Of a DNA stretch of 64,000 bases, positions 12,101 to 24,920 are shown one piece after another; position 1 is the stretch's first letter; every line of letters starts with the position of its first letter. Both the position numbers and the translations under genes were made by a program. Source of the stretch: Cardinalis cardinalis. Taxonomy: Eukaryota > Chordata > Aves > Passeriformes > Cardinalidae. A model generated the notes under the pieces. The model had not been told where the DNA came from. It did no database searches and saw only the letters and a list, made by a program, of their open reading frames with translations. The DNA lies in NCBI GenBank assembly GCA_014549065.1, contig JACDOX010000084.1, positions 2,905,533-2,969,532 on the forward strand, given 5' to 3'.

Positions 12101-15100
12101 CACAGCACCTGCCTGGGAGGCTCAAGGTCCCACAGTCATGCAGATGTGCCCCAGAGCACCTTATTTACAAGTGGAAGCAGCTTTCACACTCCTAACCCAT
12201 AGCCAAGCATCCTCCCAGACAGCAGAAACTTTGGATCCAGTCCAAAGACAAATCTTTGAGCTCCTGTCTCTGCCAGTACATGTGAATGTTCTGGCTTGAA
12301 GGTCATTTAGCAGATCTGGAGATGGAGCAAGGAAAATGGGACTCCACCAGACCAATCCCCAAGGTCTAATAGCAGCAAGTGCTTGTGTGTATACATAAAC
12401 ATTCACAAAGTTAGCAGAAATCTAGACTTACCTAGAATCGCACAATGACCTTTAAAGTACAAGTCCAAAATCTGGCCCAAACGTACAGTTTGATGTCCAC
12501 ATTTCTCTGTGGATTTATCATTACAGACTGAATTTATCAGCTGAGGTTGGTGGTTGGCCTTGCAGCCAAAGGAAAGGGATTAACAGGACAGATCCACTTT
12601 CAGCAGGAACTCTGCCTACCTGGTTTAGCAAGGGAGTCCAGGCAAAGGGTTTAGAGCACCAACTCTCAGTTTGCCATAGCCAGGGAAACTGCTTGCTCAA
12701 GGACTTAAACTTGAAGAACATACAAGTGCTGTGGAGGGTTTTCACTTACGTTTTTCAGCCTTGAACCCTGCCGTGCCTGCCCAGCTCTGCAGTGCTGGTC
12801 CATGTGCCTTTCAGCCTTTGCAAATCTGTCCCCAGCTCCCTTGCAGCAGTCAGCTTTCTGAACGGGGCAAGGTTGCATGAAATGAGGCAGAGCAGATCAC
12901 GTGGCACAGGACCAGGTCTCCACCAGTTCTCTCTGAAGATGTTTCACTTGGCACCTGCAAGATACATCTTTGTGCAGGNCAGTTCACCATATTTAGCTTA
13001 GAGTGCTAAACCCACACTGCAGTTCATAGCACTTTGCACCCTCTCCAGACAAGCCCTTAATCTTCCTTATCATCTAGGAACACTCTTATCAGCAGAGCCC
13101 AAAACAGCACTGTGATCCACCATTGCTTAAGAGAGCTGCATATCATCATGGGGTTAAAACAAACCAGTAATCAAACCAGACAGTGCCTTTAGCCCNCTCT
13201 TAAACAAAACCTTGGCCTATGCTGACGTTTGAAAATTATATATTTAATTTCCATGTGTGGCTTCGTGTTTTGGCAGCAGCCACACCACAAAGAAAGCCTG
13301 CTTTTAGCCAGGCTAGAAAAACCATAATCAGCATTGGAAGGTTCACAAAAATTTGTTATTAAATTGCTGATTCCATTTTATGAAGCACTTTTCCAAACCC
13401 TTGCAAAATGTGAGGAACAAGCAGAATGAAGCGGTTACTGGAGAAGGCTCTTGGCTCTTGCTAAGAAGAAACAGTCGCAAGATGATGGGCTTGGAAATCC
13501 CTTCCAGCCAGAAGCAGCAGCATCTGATCATGGGGGAGCAAACAGGCCCAGAGTGCAGGGATGCCAAAGGTTCCACAGCCTTTCACAAAACCAACTTGGC
13601 ATTTAAACAAGGACATTAACCATAGCACCAGCCAGATATCATATAATGGAGGGAACAGGGGGATCTAATGGAAGGACACGAGAAAGAGGAAACATTGCCT
13701 ACAACTATTTTTGNCCTCTTGTACACCCACTTTTATCACACCAGGTTTTATCTTGCAATGCATCTTCCCCTTTTTATTTTGTTTATTTTTAAGAAATCTA
13801 AGATTAAATTTGAGCCTTCTTGAATTCGTATACATATCTCATGAGATTAGCACATCTTATCCACAGATTTTCAGGCCTAAANTTGCACCTCTGCTCATTT
13901 CCCTGGGGAACTTCAGTTAAGTCAAATTATCATCCCCTTCTTCTCCCAGCTCCCCTCACTTCATTTTTGCAANTATCTTCTCTGTCACGTATCCCCTCTT
14001 ACTCTTTCTGTTACATGAAATTGCTATCCTGCCTGGGATGAGTCAGTGCCCAGCAGTTCACTTAAAAGCAGCACCAGAAGTGCTTTTCCTTTTCATTTTC
14101 CTCTGGACTTTACTANTTACTTATGTCCCTCTTCTACATAAAACAAGACAAAACAAATAAACCAAAGGCACCACCAACAAAAAAGCCCCACCTCACTACT
14201 ATAAAAAGTTTTGGAAGCCACACCAGAAGCTTTGAAGTTCCAAGAGACAGAAGATGATAGCTCCTCCTTCACTTCAGATGTCTGGGGTTTTTTGGTAGCA
14301 TGAGCCTCCTCCACNTCTTTCTGAGCATGCACACACACACAGAGACTTTGCCCACTACTGTCTCTGAGCTGTTGTTCTAAATTATACAAGCTTCAGGAAA
14401 AACACACAATTCAGAAATGGGAGCATTTTGAAGGGCAAAAAAACCTTTGCAGTCCCAGCTGCATGCTGCAAGTCATGAGCTCAGCTCCTGTGGCATACAG
14501 ACAAAAGGCAGAAGAATTGGTGAATAACAAAAATGTTAAAANGTGCAGTTGCATGGGGACATGGAGCAGAAGACAATAAGCAAGCTACCTGCACAGTCCC
14601 AGGAAGGATCCTGGTAAAGAAATCTTCCCAAGTTCCACAGCAGGGAAATGCAACACCTGGGGAAGCTGAGCACACAGGTACTGCTCCTGATCCTCACATC
14701 ACCAGGACTGTGCCCAGTCTGACTGTGGACCTTGTATGAGCTTAGCAGTAACTACAGGTATTTCCTCAAGCCATATTCAGGCCAACAGAGCAGCTGCTCT
14801 CTCCACTCATATTTCTCCATCCACCTCCTCTTACTGGAGGTGAGTACTCCTGCTGTGTCTCTCCTGAAGAGAGCCCTGCACTGCCATGGCATGGTGAGGT
14901 GGTCCCTCAGCAGAACATCCCTGCCGAGCCAGGGAAGGGGCGGTGCCACTGAGGATGCCTGTTTGCAGGCAAGTCTGGTGCTGCACAAGGCAGGAACAAC
15001 TGCCTTTGCCCAGGACATTGTTTTGGAGATACCAGCCAAGAACAGAGGATCCCAACATCCCCAAATGCTCTGGGAGAGCCAGAGAAGGTTACACACTACA

Positions 15101-18100
15101 AGGCCAGGCATGGACAGCACACAGGAGTCTTGCAGCCAGGTGTGCTCTGGGCCACACAGTGTTACAGTTACAGGNAGGTGTGGTGAGGGGAAGCTTGAAG
15201 GCAAGGCAACCTCACCANAGACACAAGAAAGTAAAAGAATCCAGCCTCGAAAAAGACCAGGGGCTTTTAGACACCATCTACTTCCCAAAATGATTGAAAG
15301 GGAAACATGGAAAATGCCACAGAGTCCTGAAGGAGCTCTGATAAAGTAATGGCAGGCACGAGATAGTGGAGATGCCATGACACTGACTCATACAAATGTT
15401 GATTCACTGAAGTCCTGAAAACAACCCTGGCAGATCAGATTTCCTTGGCNCTTAACACCACGCAGCTGAGGTCCCATCCTCATTGCTGAGATTTTGCCAG
15501 ATGCTGGCCAGAGTCTCAGCTTAGGCACCTGCCTTCAACAGAGCACATCTGAGAGCCCCAGTGTCTCCCACCCACTCTCACCAAGTGGCACTGCCACCAG
15601 GTCAGTCCCTGCAGGTGTCCCACTGCTACATCCTGCTGTCCCCTTCACCCAGCTGCTCATGCTGCCAGGCATTTGTGGCCCACATCCACACAGGGCTGCT
15701 CCCAGTTTGTACTCAGCANTCACAGCACAAGTGCCCTGAGAGAGGACACTGCTGGACAATTGACATGTTTGAGGCCAAGGTCCTCTGCAGCCCAAAAGAC
15801 CAGGACTGCTGAGCTGTTCTCACACGAGAATCCCAAGCTCCAGGAAACACAAGAGCCACGTAAGGGCAATCAGGAGTAAAACAGGCCCTGGCCTAATGAT
15901 GCAGTGAGCACAGAAGACCTGTCAAGGTCCTACCAACTTACTGCTGCCCTCACCCATGCCATTGCTGCCTGTAGTCCTTGCAAGTTATTCCTTACACCAC
16001 CACATCCCAGGGAAGAGCAAGCAGTTTCACCATTAGNAAACACCAGATAGGAGGAAGGTAGAAACATTTTGCAGGACACATCCCGGCAACCAATATAGCT
16101 CTTAGAGTGAGCAACATTTGGAAAAGACTAGGAAGCAAACAAGCCCTACCCCATTACCCCAGCAAGTCTCTCCTTACTTCTCTCCTGGGCAGCTCATCCA
16201 CAGGACCACAACACTGGAGCCTTCTGGTCACTTCTCCTAGAGCTTCTGCTGAGCCCTTCTCTCTTACTTGGCTGTTTGCCTCAGAAGGACAGCTGATTTC
16301 CTGTGCCTTGATTGCCTTTCTCTGGAGCACCCTCCTCCTGGACCTGCTACCAGCTGCAGCAAGTTAAATGAGCCACTAGGAACACTCTGTGGTCTCTGCT
16401 GTCAGGTGTAGGTGAATGGCTTAGAAATGCCAGAAACCACTTCATGCTCCTCCACACCTGGGATGTCACCACTTCACTGTNCCTGCTGTCACCATGCCTT
16501 GTTGGGATCTCTGTTTTAACCATTCATCCTGAAATTGTACTTGGAGCTTTGTGGGCACCTGCCTGGAGTTAGAGAGGCAGCTCTGAGCTAAGGACTGTCT
16601 CGATGAAACAGGGCCAGAGTGGTGGCAGTAGCAGTCTGAGGCAGCAGCTTTGAAGAGTCTTTCAAGTTTGTTAACCTTAAGGATACTGGGTTGTCCCAGC
16701 TGTGTCCTTGGGAAAAAGAAGTCTGTAAGAGCTCCTATCTGCCTGTATTTATCCTGAAAACAGGTTGAAGGTGACATTATGGCTGTGGAGCTCTCCCTAA
16801 GTTTGCCTAAACTGCCCTATGTTTTTCAGTAGTAATGCTGAAAATTTTGGAGCTCAAATGGGTTTGTGCTGAAGCAGATTGGAAAGCAATGGTTGGTACC
16901 CTCTCTGTTATTTGCAGAGCACATGTTAAGCAAAGTCATACCCAGATGCTCCCACAGCAAACCCTGCTGCTCATCCCGCTGCAGGATGTGGCTACAGCTG
17001 AATGCCAGTGCTGCCAGCCAGGCTGGGCTGGGACAGGCTGGGGGCACAGCTGCTCCAGCGGAGTTGTCCCCACTCCCAGCCTCAAGGCATTGTGTAAGAG
17101 TGGGCTTGGATCTAGATGTTCCAAAACATACCTGTACTCAAGGCTCTCTATTGCCCTTCTGGCATGAGCCTCTTAAGCATTCCTATTGCCAAATTTTCCC
17201 TTCAGCCAGGTATGCTGCAAAATATTCCTTGTTTTCCTTCTTACAAGCTGTAAATCTTATGCAGACGCATGATTCAGGGACCTGGGTTTCCAAAGAAAAC
17301 CTAGAGCACTGCAACATGTGCACACGTGTGGGGACAAAGCTGGCAATACTAACATCGTCCCCTTCCCCCAGGTGCCTGGCCAGCCTTAATGCACCCACTC
17401 TGGNGACTGGATCGTCCTTCCTGACCGTCCCAAGAACAGGAGCTCCCAAAAATGCATCACATAATCCAATAGCACTTTAACATAGGAATTATGGCAGCCC
17501 TCTCTTCACATCTGACTACAAAGACCATGGGCAGAAAGTTTGCATTAGCCACAGAAAGACCACATGGGCAGAAAACCCTCTGTGACAGCAGTAGTGGTGC
17601 ACCATGTGCACCAGNGGAGAGGAGTGGGACACCGCTGGTGTCACTGGTCCTGCACACACAGAAGATTTAAGGATCCACTTCAGGGGACAATACAGGTAAA
17701 ATCCAGGCTGGCTTCCCACGCCTCTCCCACACACCCAGAGAGCCATTTCACCCTGGAGATGAGTGCAGCTCATAAGCCAGACAGGGAAGATTTCAGTACC
17801 ACTGTCAGGAACAACAATAAACTACATCTCAGTCCTTATTTTCAGCAGTGGGTGTCTCAGAACAGGGCAAAACCTCCTCCCTCTCATCCCCAGAAGTTAC
17901 ACGTGGAGGAGAGAAAAGTACCTGGCTTCCCGCAGTGCAAGGTTTTCCTCAGGAATGTCCATGCCAATAGCCAGAGCTCTTTTGAATGTACTTGAGTTTG
18001 AGAGGGTGCAGAGGGGAGGGTAACCCCAAAGCCTGCACTGAGCAGAAAAGCAGGAAGGGGCTGCTTTGATGCAACTCTTCGAGTCTGAAAGCCCTTGATT

Positions 18101-19579
18101 TGACAGAGACCCATAGTCAAGGCTTCCTTTATTACAAGGGCGGAGAACATGGAGGTGGGAATTGGTCTCCATTGCCATGATTGTCAGGCAGCTCAGACTG
18201 TTTGTCATCTGGTTGTAGCAAAGGGGCTGAATGCTTTCTGTGGCTGACACAAAATGATTTTTCCTACACTGAATGCTCTACTGTTACTAAAGAGGTACTT
18301 TTCACATGGTGGCTTGAGACATAAGGCTGCAGATTGGCAAGAAGCATACACCATATCCAATTATCTCATTGCATATGAGAATGGCAGTGATTGGAGAAAG
18401 AAAAACAAAGACTGGCATAAATGNATTTATGAGATTTAAAATAAAAATGTGATGTTTATATTTCCAGGAGTAAAAACAAAGCAGAATTTTAGAACACCAC
18501 AGCTATGCTCATCAATAGCCCATACTCAGCTGCCCCTGTAGTCTGCCAGAAACGATAAATATAATTTTTCATCATTACATCTCTGCACTAGAACAACAGA
18601 CTTCCCATGCAAGGCTTGCTACCTGGAACTTATTCTAATAACTACAATCTCCTGCTTGCAGAGACAAACTCAGGGTTCAAAAGGACAGATACAGCCAGTA
18701 GCTGACTGGCTGACTAGCAGCATGAAAATACAGCATGGCCATAGGCTGGAGCGTGCCCCCCAAAAAATGAGCTTCAGTGCCAACAGAGGAAGGACAGGAA
18801 CCACTTTGAGCTGNGTTTACCTTATATAAAATGCTGTTTGGATGAGAGAAGTGAAACAAGACCCTTTCTGTACATTTCTCCATCATCTCCTTGCTCCCTC
18901 CAGCCCATCCCTGCTGATCANAGGCATTCTTATTGACACCAGACTCGCCCTTTCCCGTGCTCCACTCCTGCTGAAGACCTGCACCAGCCAGGTGTGCCAC
19001 ACCAGAGTGTGCCATGCCAGGAGGGTGCTGTGCAAGAGGCACCTGTGCACTGTCTCGCCAAGCTGTGGGCTCAGCCACCGTGCCAGCTGCCCCTGCTCCA
19101 GATGGGCCAAAGGCAAGGGCAGAAGGGCCCAGATGTGAACAGACAGCAGCCCAACCCTAATATTCAGCTACCCAAGGGGGCCATGGAGCTGGAGTTGGAG
19201 GGTGGGCAAGTGATTGCAATGGCACTCAGATGTCATTAAAAATTCAGTATGGAATAAAAAATTCAGTACATCCGATTTCCTGGGTGCACCTAAGGGAAAT
19301 ACCCAGTGGTGCTGCCCTGACACTGCAGAGGTTCTGCAGAAAGGAAGTTCAGTCCAAGTCAGAGAGAAAAGGCGCTTCTCTGAGTGGTGTTTGGGGCTCC
19401 TCACACCCGTCCTGTCTCCCACCATGGCCCGTGTGTGACACAGAAGGCTCAGCACACACACATCTCCATGCNGTCCCAGCTACAGCATCTCGGGGTGCAG
19501 CTGCCCGGACCCCTGGGACNTCTCATCCCATTAAACCCATCTGCGTTTGTAGTCAGAGGGAGGGAAGGGTCTGAACTTG
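9196..19579. other. Intergenic region between KIF25 and FRMD1
   Basis: No gene, RNA gene or recognisable transposon was found. A short CA run lies at about 14331-14342. Opposed open frames of 206-209 codons, stop included, overlap at 14732-15378 on both strands. They contain N bases, have no recognisable motif and are the length expected by chance once or so in a window this size. Confidence 0.6.
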
Positions 19580-20300
19580 TATCAGCGTTTCACGGCTAAA
19601 TCATCCCGTGCCAAGGGTGGCCAGAGGCTAAAGGGCATCAGCTTTGTCCCCAGCGCAGTTCGGGTACACACCCCTCCTTGCAGGAGCTGGACTCCGAGAC
19701 CCNAACCGCTTCATAGGCTTTTTGCGCGGCATTCAGTGAGGAATGGCCACCGCTGGCTTTGGGCTCTGCTCACTCAAGTACCGATCACCCGGGCTGCATT
19801 GTCCCGGGGGAGACGGTCAGCCTGGACACCGCAGAATGCTGACAGAAGCTGCCCGAGAGGAATCGGCACCGCTCGCACGGAGCCCCCGGCCCGGCCCGGC
19901 CGTGAGGCCGCCGNNNNNNNNNNNNNNNNNNNNNNNNNNNNNNNNNNNNNNNNNNNNNNNNNNNNNNNNNNNNNNNNNNNNNNNNNNNNNNNNNNNNNNN
20001 NNNNNNNNNNNNNNNNNNNNNNNNNNNNNNNNNNNNNNNNNNNNNNNNNNNNNNNNNNNNNNNNNNNNNNNNNNNNNNNNNNNNNNNNNNNNNNNNNNNN
20101 NNNNNNNNNNNGGTGCCCCATGGCGTGCCGCTGCCGCCACGGGCCGGGCAGAACCGCCGGGGAACACGATGGGTCCCTTCCTCCTCCTCACGCTACAACT
20201 GGTGGACGTCCAGGAGAGACGTGAAGGCAGGAGCCAGGTCTTGGGCACCACGAGCCCGGGNATAAGCTCCAAGAAAGGGGAGGTGTCATAGCAGGGGGAG
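19580..20300. promoter_or_regulatory. GC-rich, CpG-rich island interrupted by assembly gap
   Basis: The sequence becomes sharply GC- and CpG-rich (runs of CCCGG and GGCCGG) on both sides of the N run at 19914-20111, then returns to ordinary composition. It lies about 11 kb past KIF25 and 1.3 kb beyond the FRMD1 3' end. A + strand frame is open from 19577 into the gap. On the far side an ATG at 20169 opens MGPFLLLTLQLVDV, which looks like a short signal peptide. It may be an orphan CpG island, a promoter of an unannotated transcript or a GC-rich exon. No function can be assigned. Confidence 0.4.
19914..20111. other. Assembly gap (about 198 N)
   Basis: A continuous run of N inside very GC-rich sequence. 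The true missing length is unknown. GC-rich dropout is a common cause in bird assemblies. Confidence 0.95.
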
Positions 20301-21640
20301 AGAGCAGACGAGGGTGGGGATGAGGGAACAGAGCTGCCANGAGAAGCCTGGGCCCTAGGAGCCACCCGACCCTGACAGAGGAAGCACCTTGCTGGGGAAC
20401 AAGGAGCTACAGCTTTCCAGTGAGAGGCTTTAGGACCAGTTCTTGCTCCAAAATTTTCATACTTTTAAAATACAGTATCACCCTCCAGTGTCTCCGAATC
20501 TGCTGCCAAGAAATCCACTGAAGATCTGCTCTCACCCAAAACACCTGGGTTGTTTTACCCATCAGCTTTAGCACACGCCTTCGGGCCTTACCTCCATGCA
20601 GCTCCCACAGGTGGCATGCCTCAAAACAGATCCAGTTAGTAACCACATTGTCCCCATCCCACACTGCAGCACTTGACTGAACCCACACAGGATTTGCTGG
20701 TACCATGAGAAGCCCCATCTTCTGAGACAGACTCGTTGGTCAGCAGGACTCCACTCTAGAGGGCAGGAGAGTGCTATTACTTGCCAAANGAAACAAAGAG
20801 AAGTGACCAAGTCCTTCAAATTTGGGTCACCTAATGTCGACCTGCTACTTAGATTTATCTCCATACAAAGCTCCATGTGTAATCAAATCACCCTCTCCCA
20901 GCATCCCCAAGCCAAAGTTGGATGAGTTTCTAAAGTCCTTGAAAATTTGTATACTGGAAACATAGCAGGTACTGGACAAAAATAAGAAGTACAAGAAAGG
21001 AAATCTTAAGAATAGAAGCAATACTACCATATCAAAGTACATAAAAAGTACATTTTTTCCAGAGAAAAGAAAAAAAAAACCACAAACCATTTATAAGAGG
21101 CTCCCAGTGAGCAAGCTTCTTCAAGAAGAGATCCAGATAGCTCTGAAGCACTTCTTCATAGATTTATGACCCAAGGAAAGAAACCTTTCCTTTATCCATG
21201 CCAGACTCCAGGCCAGCAGGTTAGGTGACTTTGGTGGAGTGCTCTTCAGCAGCACTTTGCATCCTGTGGGCTGGCAGCTGTCCTTGGATGCAGCCCCTGG
21301 AAGAAGCTGNCAGGATTTCTCTCTACCTCCTTGAGAGTTCACACGCTTGGTTTTCTTGACTAACCACCAGGAGCAGCTTAACTTGTCTCTTCAGTCAGAT
21401 TCAGCCCCCTTGAGTGTCCTGCTGACTCCAACCTGCTCAGCTGTGTTCTTAATACCTGACAAAAGGTACCCTTTGGCATTGTGCTACTGAGAACAGCAAG
21501 GAGGAACAGGAGTTGTTGACTGCAGTGCCTCTGGGTTTGTCATCACAAGCTGAGCTCATATGGATGAGTCTGGCAGCAAATAAATTTCCACAACCCATCT
21601 CAAATGGAAGACACAGTCCTCCTTGGACACAAAAATAGCT
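20301..21640. other. Intergenic stretch downstream of FRMD1
   Basis: Ordinary composition. I see no exon, repeat family or RNA gene. Confidence 0.6.
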
Positions 21641-21644
21641 ACGC

Positions 21645-24632
21645 AGTTTTTTCTATCCATACTTTATTGCAGGTGTATATATAATTATTTATGTTTTATT
21701 TTAAACAAGAAAATCCTTTCATGGAAAGGAGAAACTTTTACCATTAAAATAGAGTGATTATAACATGAGTATTTTACAAATATGTACAAATATTGGCAGC
21801 TAGTTTCTAACATCAGCTGATAAATNCTTACACACTAACATCTACCAAACTATCAAACCCAAAAATAAGAGATCTTCTAAATCCAAACAAAAAANAAATG
21901 TATTACTAGCAGAAACAGGTGGATTTTTTTTTTAATANGAATACAAAAGTTGCATAATATATATTCACAGTGCTCGTAAGATATTCATTCTCAGTCTATA
22001 CACAAAGTGTCTGGTCTCCCCTTCATATGCATATGTCACTTACAGTACTGGAGGGAGCTGCACAGACCACAGAGAGAAGACAGTCAGACCTGCAGAGTTT
22101 GCCTTCCCTACCAGCCATGAATAAATACAAGAACTCCTCAGGAATGTACAAGGCAGTGGATGCTCATGCAAGAGTCAGTTACGCTGTTTTCAGGCATTGG
22201 TGCATTTTGTAACCAGCAGCAGGAGGATTACAGGATTACAGCGCTTCACCAAATCCTTTGGATGCCTGCTAACTGCAAAACCAGAACAGTGAGCTGCCTG
22301 GTGGCAATAAACACTTGTGATGTGGTTAGGCTGAAGCAGATAAGGATGTGATTGTCTTTGAGAGAAGTGTGCACATGGTGCACACNCATTTTATGACTCT
22401 TTTCCAAACAACTATACCCACTGAATTTTCACCTTTTTTTCCTGCTAACAATCATTCCCGGAATCACAAGTAACTGTACATCTACATGGGTGGGAGAGCA
22501 ACAGGTTAGTGGGGCCCCCACTCCACACCTCCCCCTCATGTTTTTCATGGACAGGCACTGCTGCAGTAAGAACCATGCCTCCAGCTCTGTGGTGGCTGCA
22601 AGAGCGAGGCTCCTGCATTGCTGCAAGNCTGCTGCCTGTTGTACAGCCACTGGCCTCCTGGATCCTGGCCATGCCCATCTCCTGTGGCTTTTGGCCAAAC
22701 AGGACCCAGGTAACAGGGAGTGACTGACAGAGGGAGGCTTGGCTGGACTGTTCAAGAGCAGCCAACCAGATTTCCTTTACCCATTTAGATCCATTTAGAA
22801 GAATTTATTTTGGATGCAGTAAACATACCTCAAGTACTTTGCAAAGGCATTTTGGCTTTGTTTGGAACAAAGGAAAAGAGGCTACAGCGAACACACAGCT
22901 CCTAATTGTTCATTACAACACGAAAGAACAGTGTGATCAAAGAGGGCACAGTCAATTAAGTCATGGCTACAGTGCACACAGCTTGGGTTTGGTGCTGGAT
23001 TCATCTCAGAGGATGTAAAGCGGCTGGTCCCACTTCAGTGAATGCAGATGCACTTGCATGGCCTGTCTCTACATGGCATTCACAAAGAAGTAGCAAGATG
23101 ATGGACTTCAGGGATTTGCTGCTTTAATGACTTATGGGAATGCAATTTACCTGACAACTACTGAGCTTGCATGCCCACCATCAAAGCAGCAGCTCAAACC
23201 TTTCTTGTCATAGTCTGGCTTCTTTCCTTTCCTGAATAAGGCTATTTTCAGCTTTTGATGACTAACACTGCACAACACACACTTCCCCAACCAGCAGAAC
23301 AATATTCCTTTCCTTCTAGAGTTTGCCAGAACACACCTAGATGGCTGTCAAAATCTGGGCACAAAGCTGGGCCTTCAAGTACAAGCTTCCCAATGCTGGC
23401 AATTGACGAGGTTAGGAAACTAAACACATATTCATTTGCATGTAACAAGGTAGCAAGATGTTTTCCACACCAAATATTTGAATCAAACAGCCTAATTATG
23501 ATTATTTCCCTAGTGAGAGCCAGCACAGCCAGATCCACCACTCTCAAGATCACCAAAACAAGTACCCTTGGTCTGGCACACAAACACCCTACACCTGCAC
23601 TATCATCAGCCATGCAGCAGCACACACGTATTTGCATGACCTATCCATGACTAAGTAGGACACAGCCACTCTGTCTGTCCGTGCAAAGTGACTTTCTCCA
23701 ATCCTTACTTGCCTCCTAAGCAGAAGGGGAAAAAATCTAAGGAACAGATTTATTAAAAACACATAAAAAACCAGCATTAAAGTGTGAATCAATGTAAGGG
23801 GTGATCATGCCTGGACAAATTCTCCAGTCACACTCCTCTCTTCAAAAGCCTGTCAATTCATGCTCTTGCCCTCTGTACTCTCAGAAGCAGCCAAGTCATT
23901 TGCTTTATCGCCTCCCTATTTCCCNAAGGATATAATGCCAGGCTGCATCACAACAGTGGTAGGCAGCTGACAGTCAGTTCCACTTGTTGCAATAAAGAAA
24001 AAAAAAAAAAGACCACATTGTATTTGGCTGGATGCTTACAACAAAATAACAACAAAAGAAGAAGACCTGACAGAGCAGGTCTTGCTCCCAGTGCAGTGAA
24101 TAAGCAACTTGTGTTCATTACAACTGGAACAGGCCAGACACTTCCATACACAGCCCTCCAAATGCGCTTAGAGTATATCCTGGCCTGANAGCTGCTGGCA
24201 ATGTTGCAGCAGCACAAATTGCAGACAAACTACCTATTCACTAAAATTAAGAGACATGGATCACAAGAGAAAGGCAGGAACATGACAAACTTGAAATTTC
24301 TGATTAATCCATTTAGACAAAGTCTGCTTTACTAGCTCAGTGTCAGTTTTGGTCCACTGTTTTTTGGTTTTTATATTGATTGTGTCCCTTCCAAGGGTGC
24401 AGGCCACTTCCACTTTCTGCTCAGACAGACACTACCAATGCCAGTGTTAAGTGCTACACTCCAGTTGATCTGCCCTGTAGCCAGCTCTGCAGAAGTGATG
24501 CCACTTACTGATATGGAGCTGAATAACAAAGCCACTCACCATCTCCTGCAAGAACCAGAGTGACATCACACGTGTTAATGAGGTATATATTGCCATGATG
24601 AGCTGTTTCCTGGCATGGAAGCTCCAATCTCA
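21645..24632 (-). other. FRMD1: FRMD1 3' UTR
   Basis: About 3 kb follows the stop codon without a recognisable coding exon, ending at an AATAAA on the minus strand (TTTATT at 21663-21668). The distal part is AT-rich. It contains one consensus Pumilio element, TGTACATA on the minus strand, at 21781-21788. Other AATAAA-like signals occur inside it, so shorter forms are possible. Confidence 0.55.
21663..21668 (-). terminator. FRMD1: FRMD1 distal poly(A) signal
   Basis: Minus strand CAATAAAGT. Cleavage would fall near 21640-21650. It was chosen because AT-rich 3' UTR-like sequence ends here and the next bases are ordinary intergenic sequence. Confidence 0.5.
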
Positions 24633-24920
24633 TTATACCACAAACTCCTCTGGGAGCTGGTCCTCTCCCAGAAGATCCAAGGAGAGGCAGTTCATGGATC
24701 GCTTCCCGTAAAGGGCAGACTTGGTTTTGCAGTCCGCTGTGGAATAGACGCAGCCGTAGACAGACAGCTTATCCTCGAGGCTGCAGCCGAAGGTGTAGCT
24801 GTGGGACGTGTCTGAAGACAGCGTGGCACTCAGCGATGGGTGCCGGCGCTTGTACAAGCGGATGTCATCCAAACTCTGGCTGTGCTGCTCCATGCAGCCC
24901 CGGCTTTTGGGCGATCTGAC
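24633..24920 (-). CDS. FRMD1: FRMD1 coding exon 13 (last)
   Basis: Residues 515-609. The acceptor is a TTGCTGAACTGGCAG tract. The exon encodes SQSLDDIRLYKRRHPSLS, then SYTFGCSLEDK, then LSLDLLGEDQ and the EEFVV terminus. The TAA stop is at 24633-24635. Confidence 0.95.
   Translation of the reverse strand, partial: VRSPKSRGCMEQHSQSLDDIRLYKRRHPSLSATLSSDTSHSYTFGCSLEDKLSVYGCVYSTADCKTKSALYGKRSMNCLSLDLLGEDQLPEEFVV

Noticed and set aside
14732..15378. Open frames of 206 and 209 codons, stop included, on opposite strands
   Set aside because: They contain N bases, lack recognisable domains or promoter context, and one such ORF is close to chance expectation in 64 kb.
9196..21640. Search for CR1 retrotransposon ends, LTR pairs and tRNA genes in the intergenic region
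   Set aside because: I saw no CR1-type terminal octamer repeat, no paired LTRs and no tRNA-like fold. Short or old fragments could be missed without alignment.
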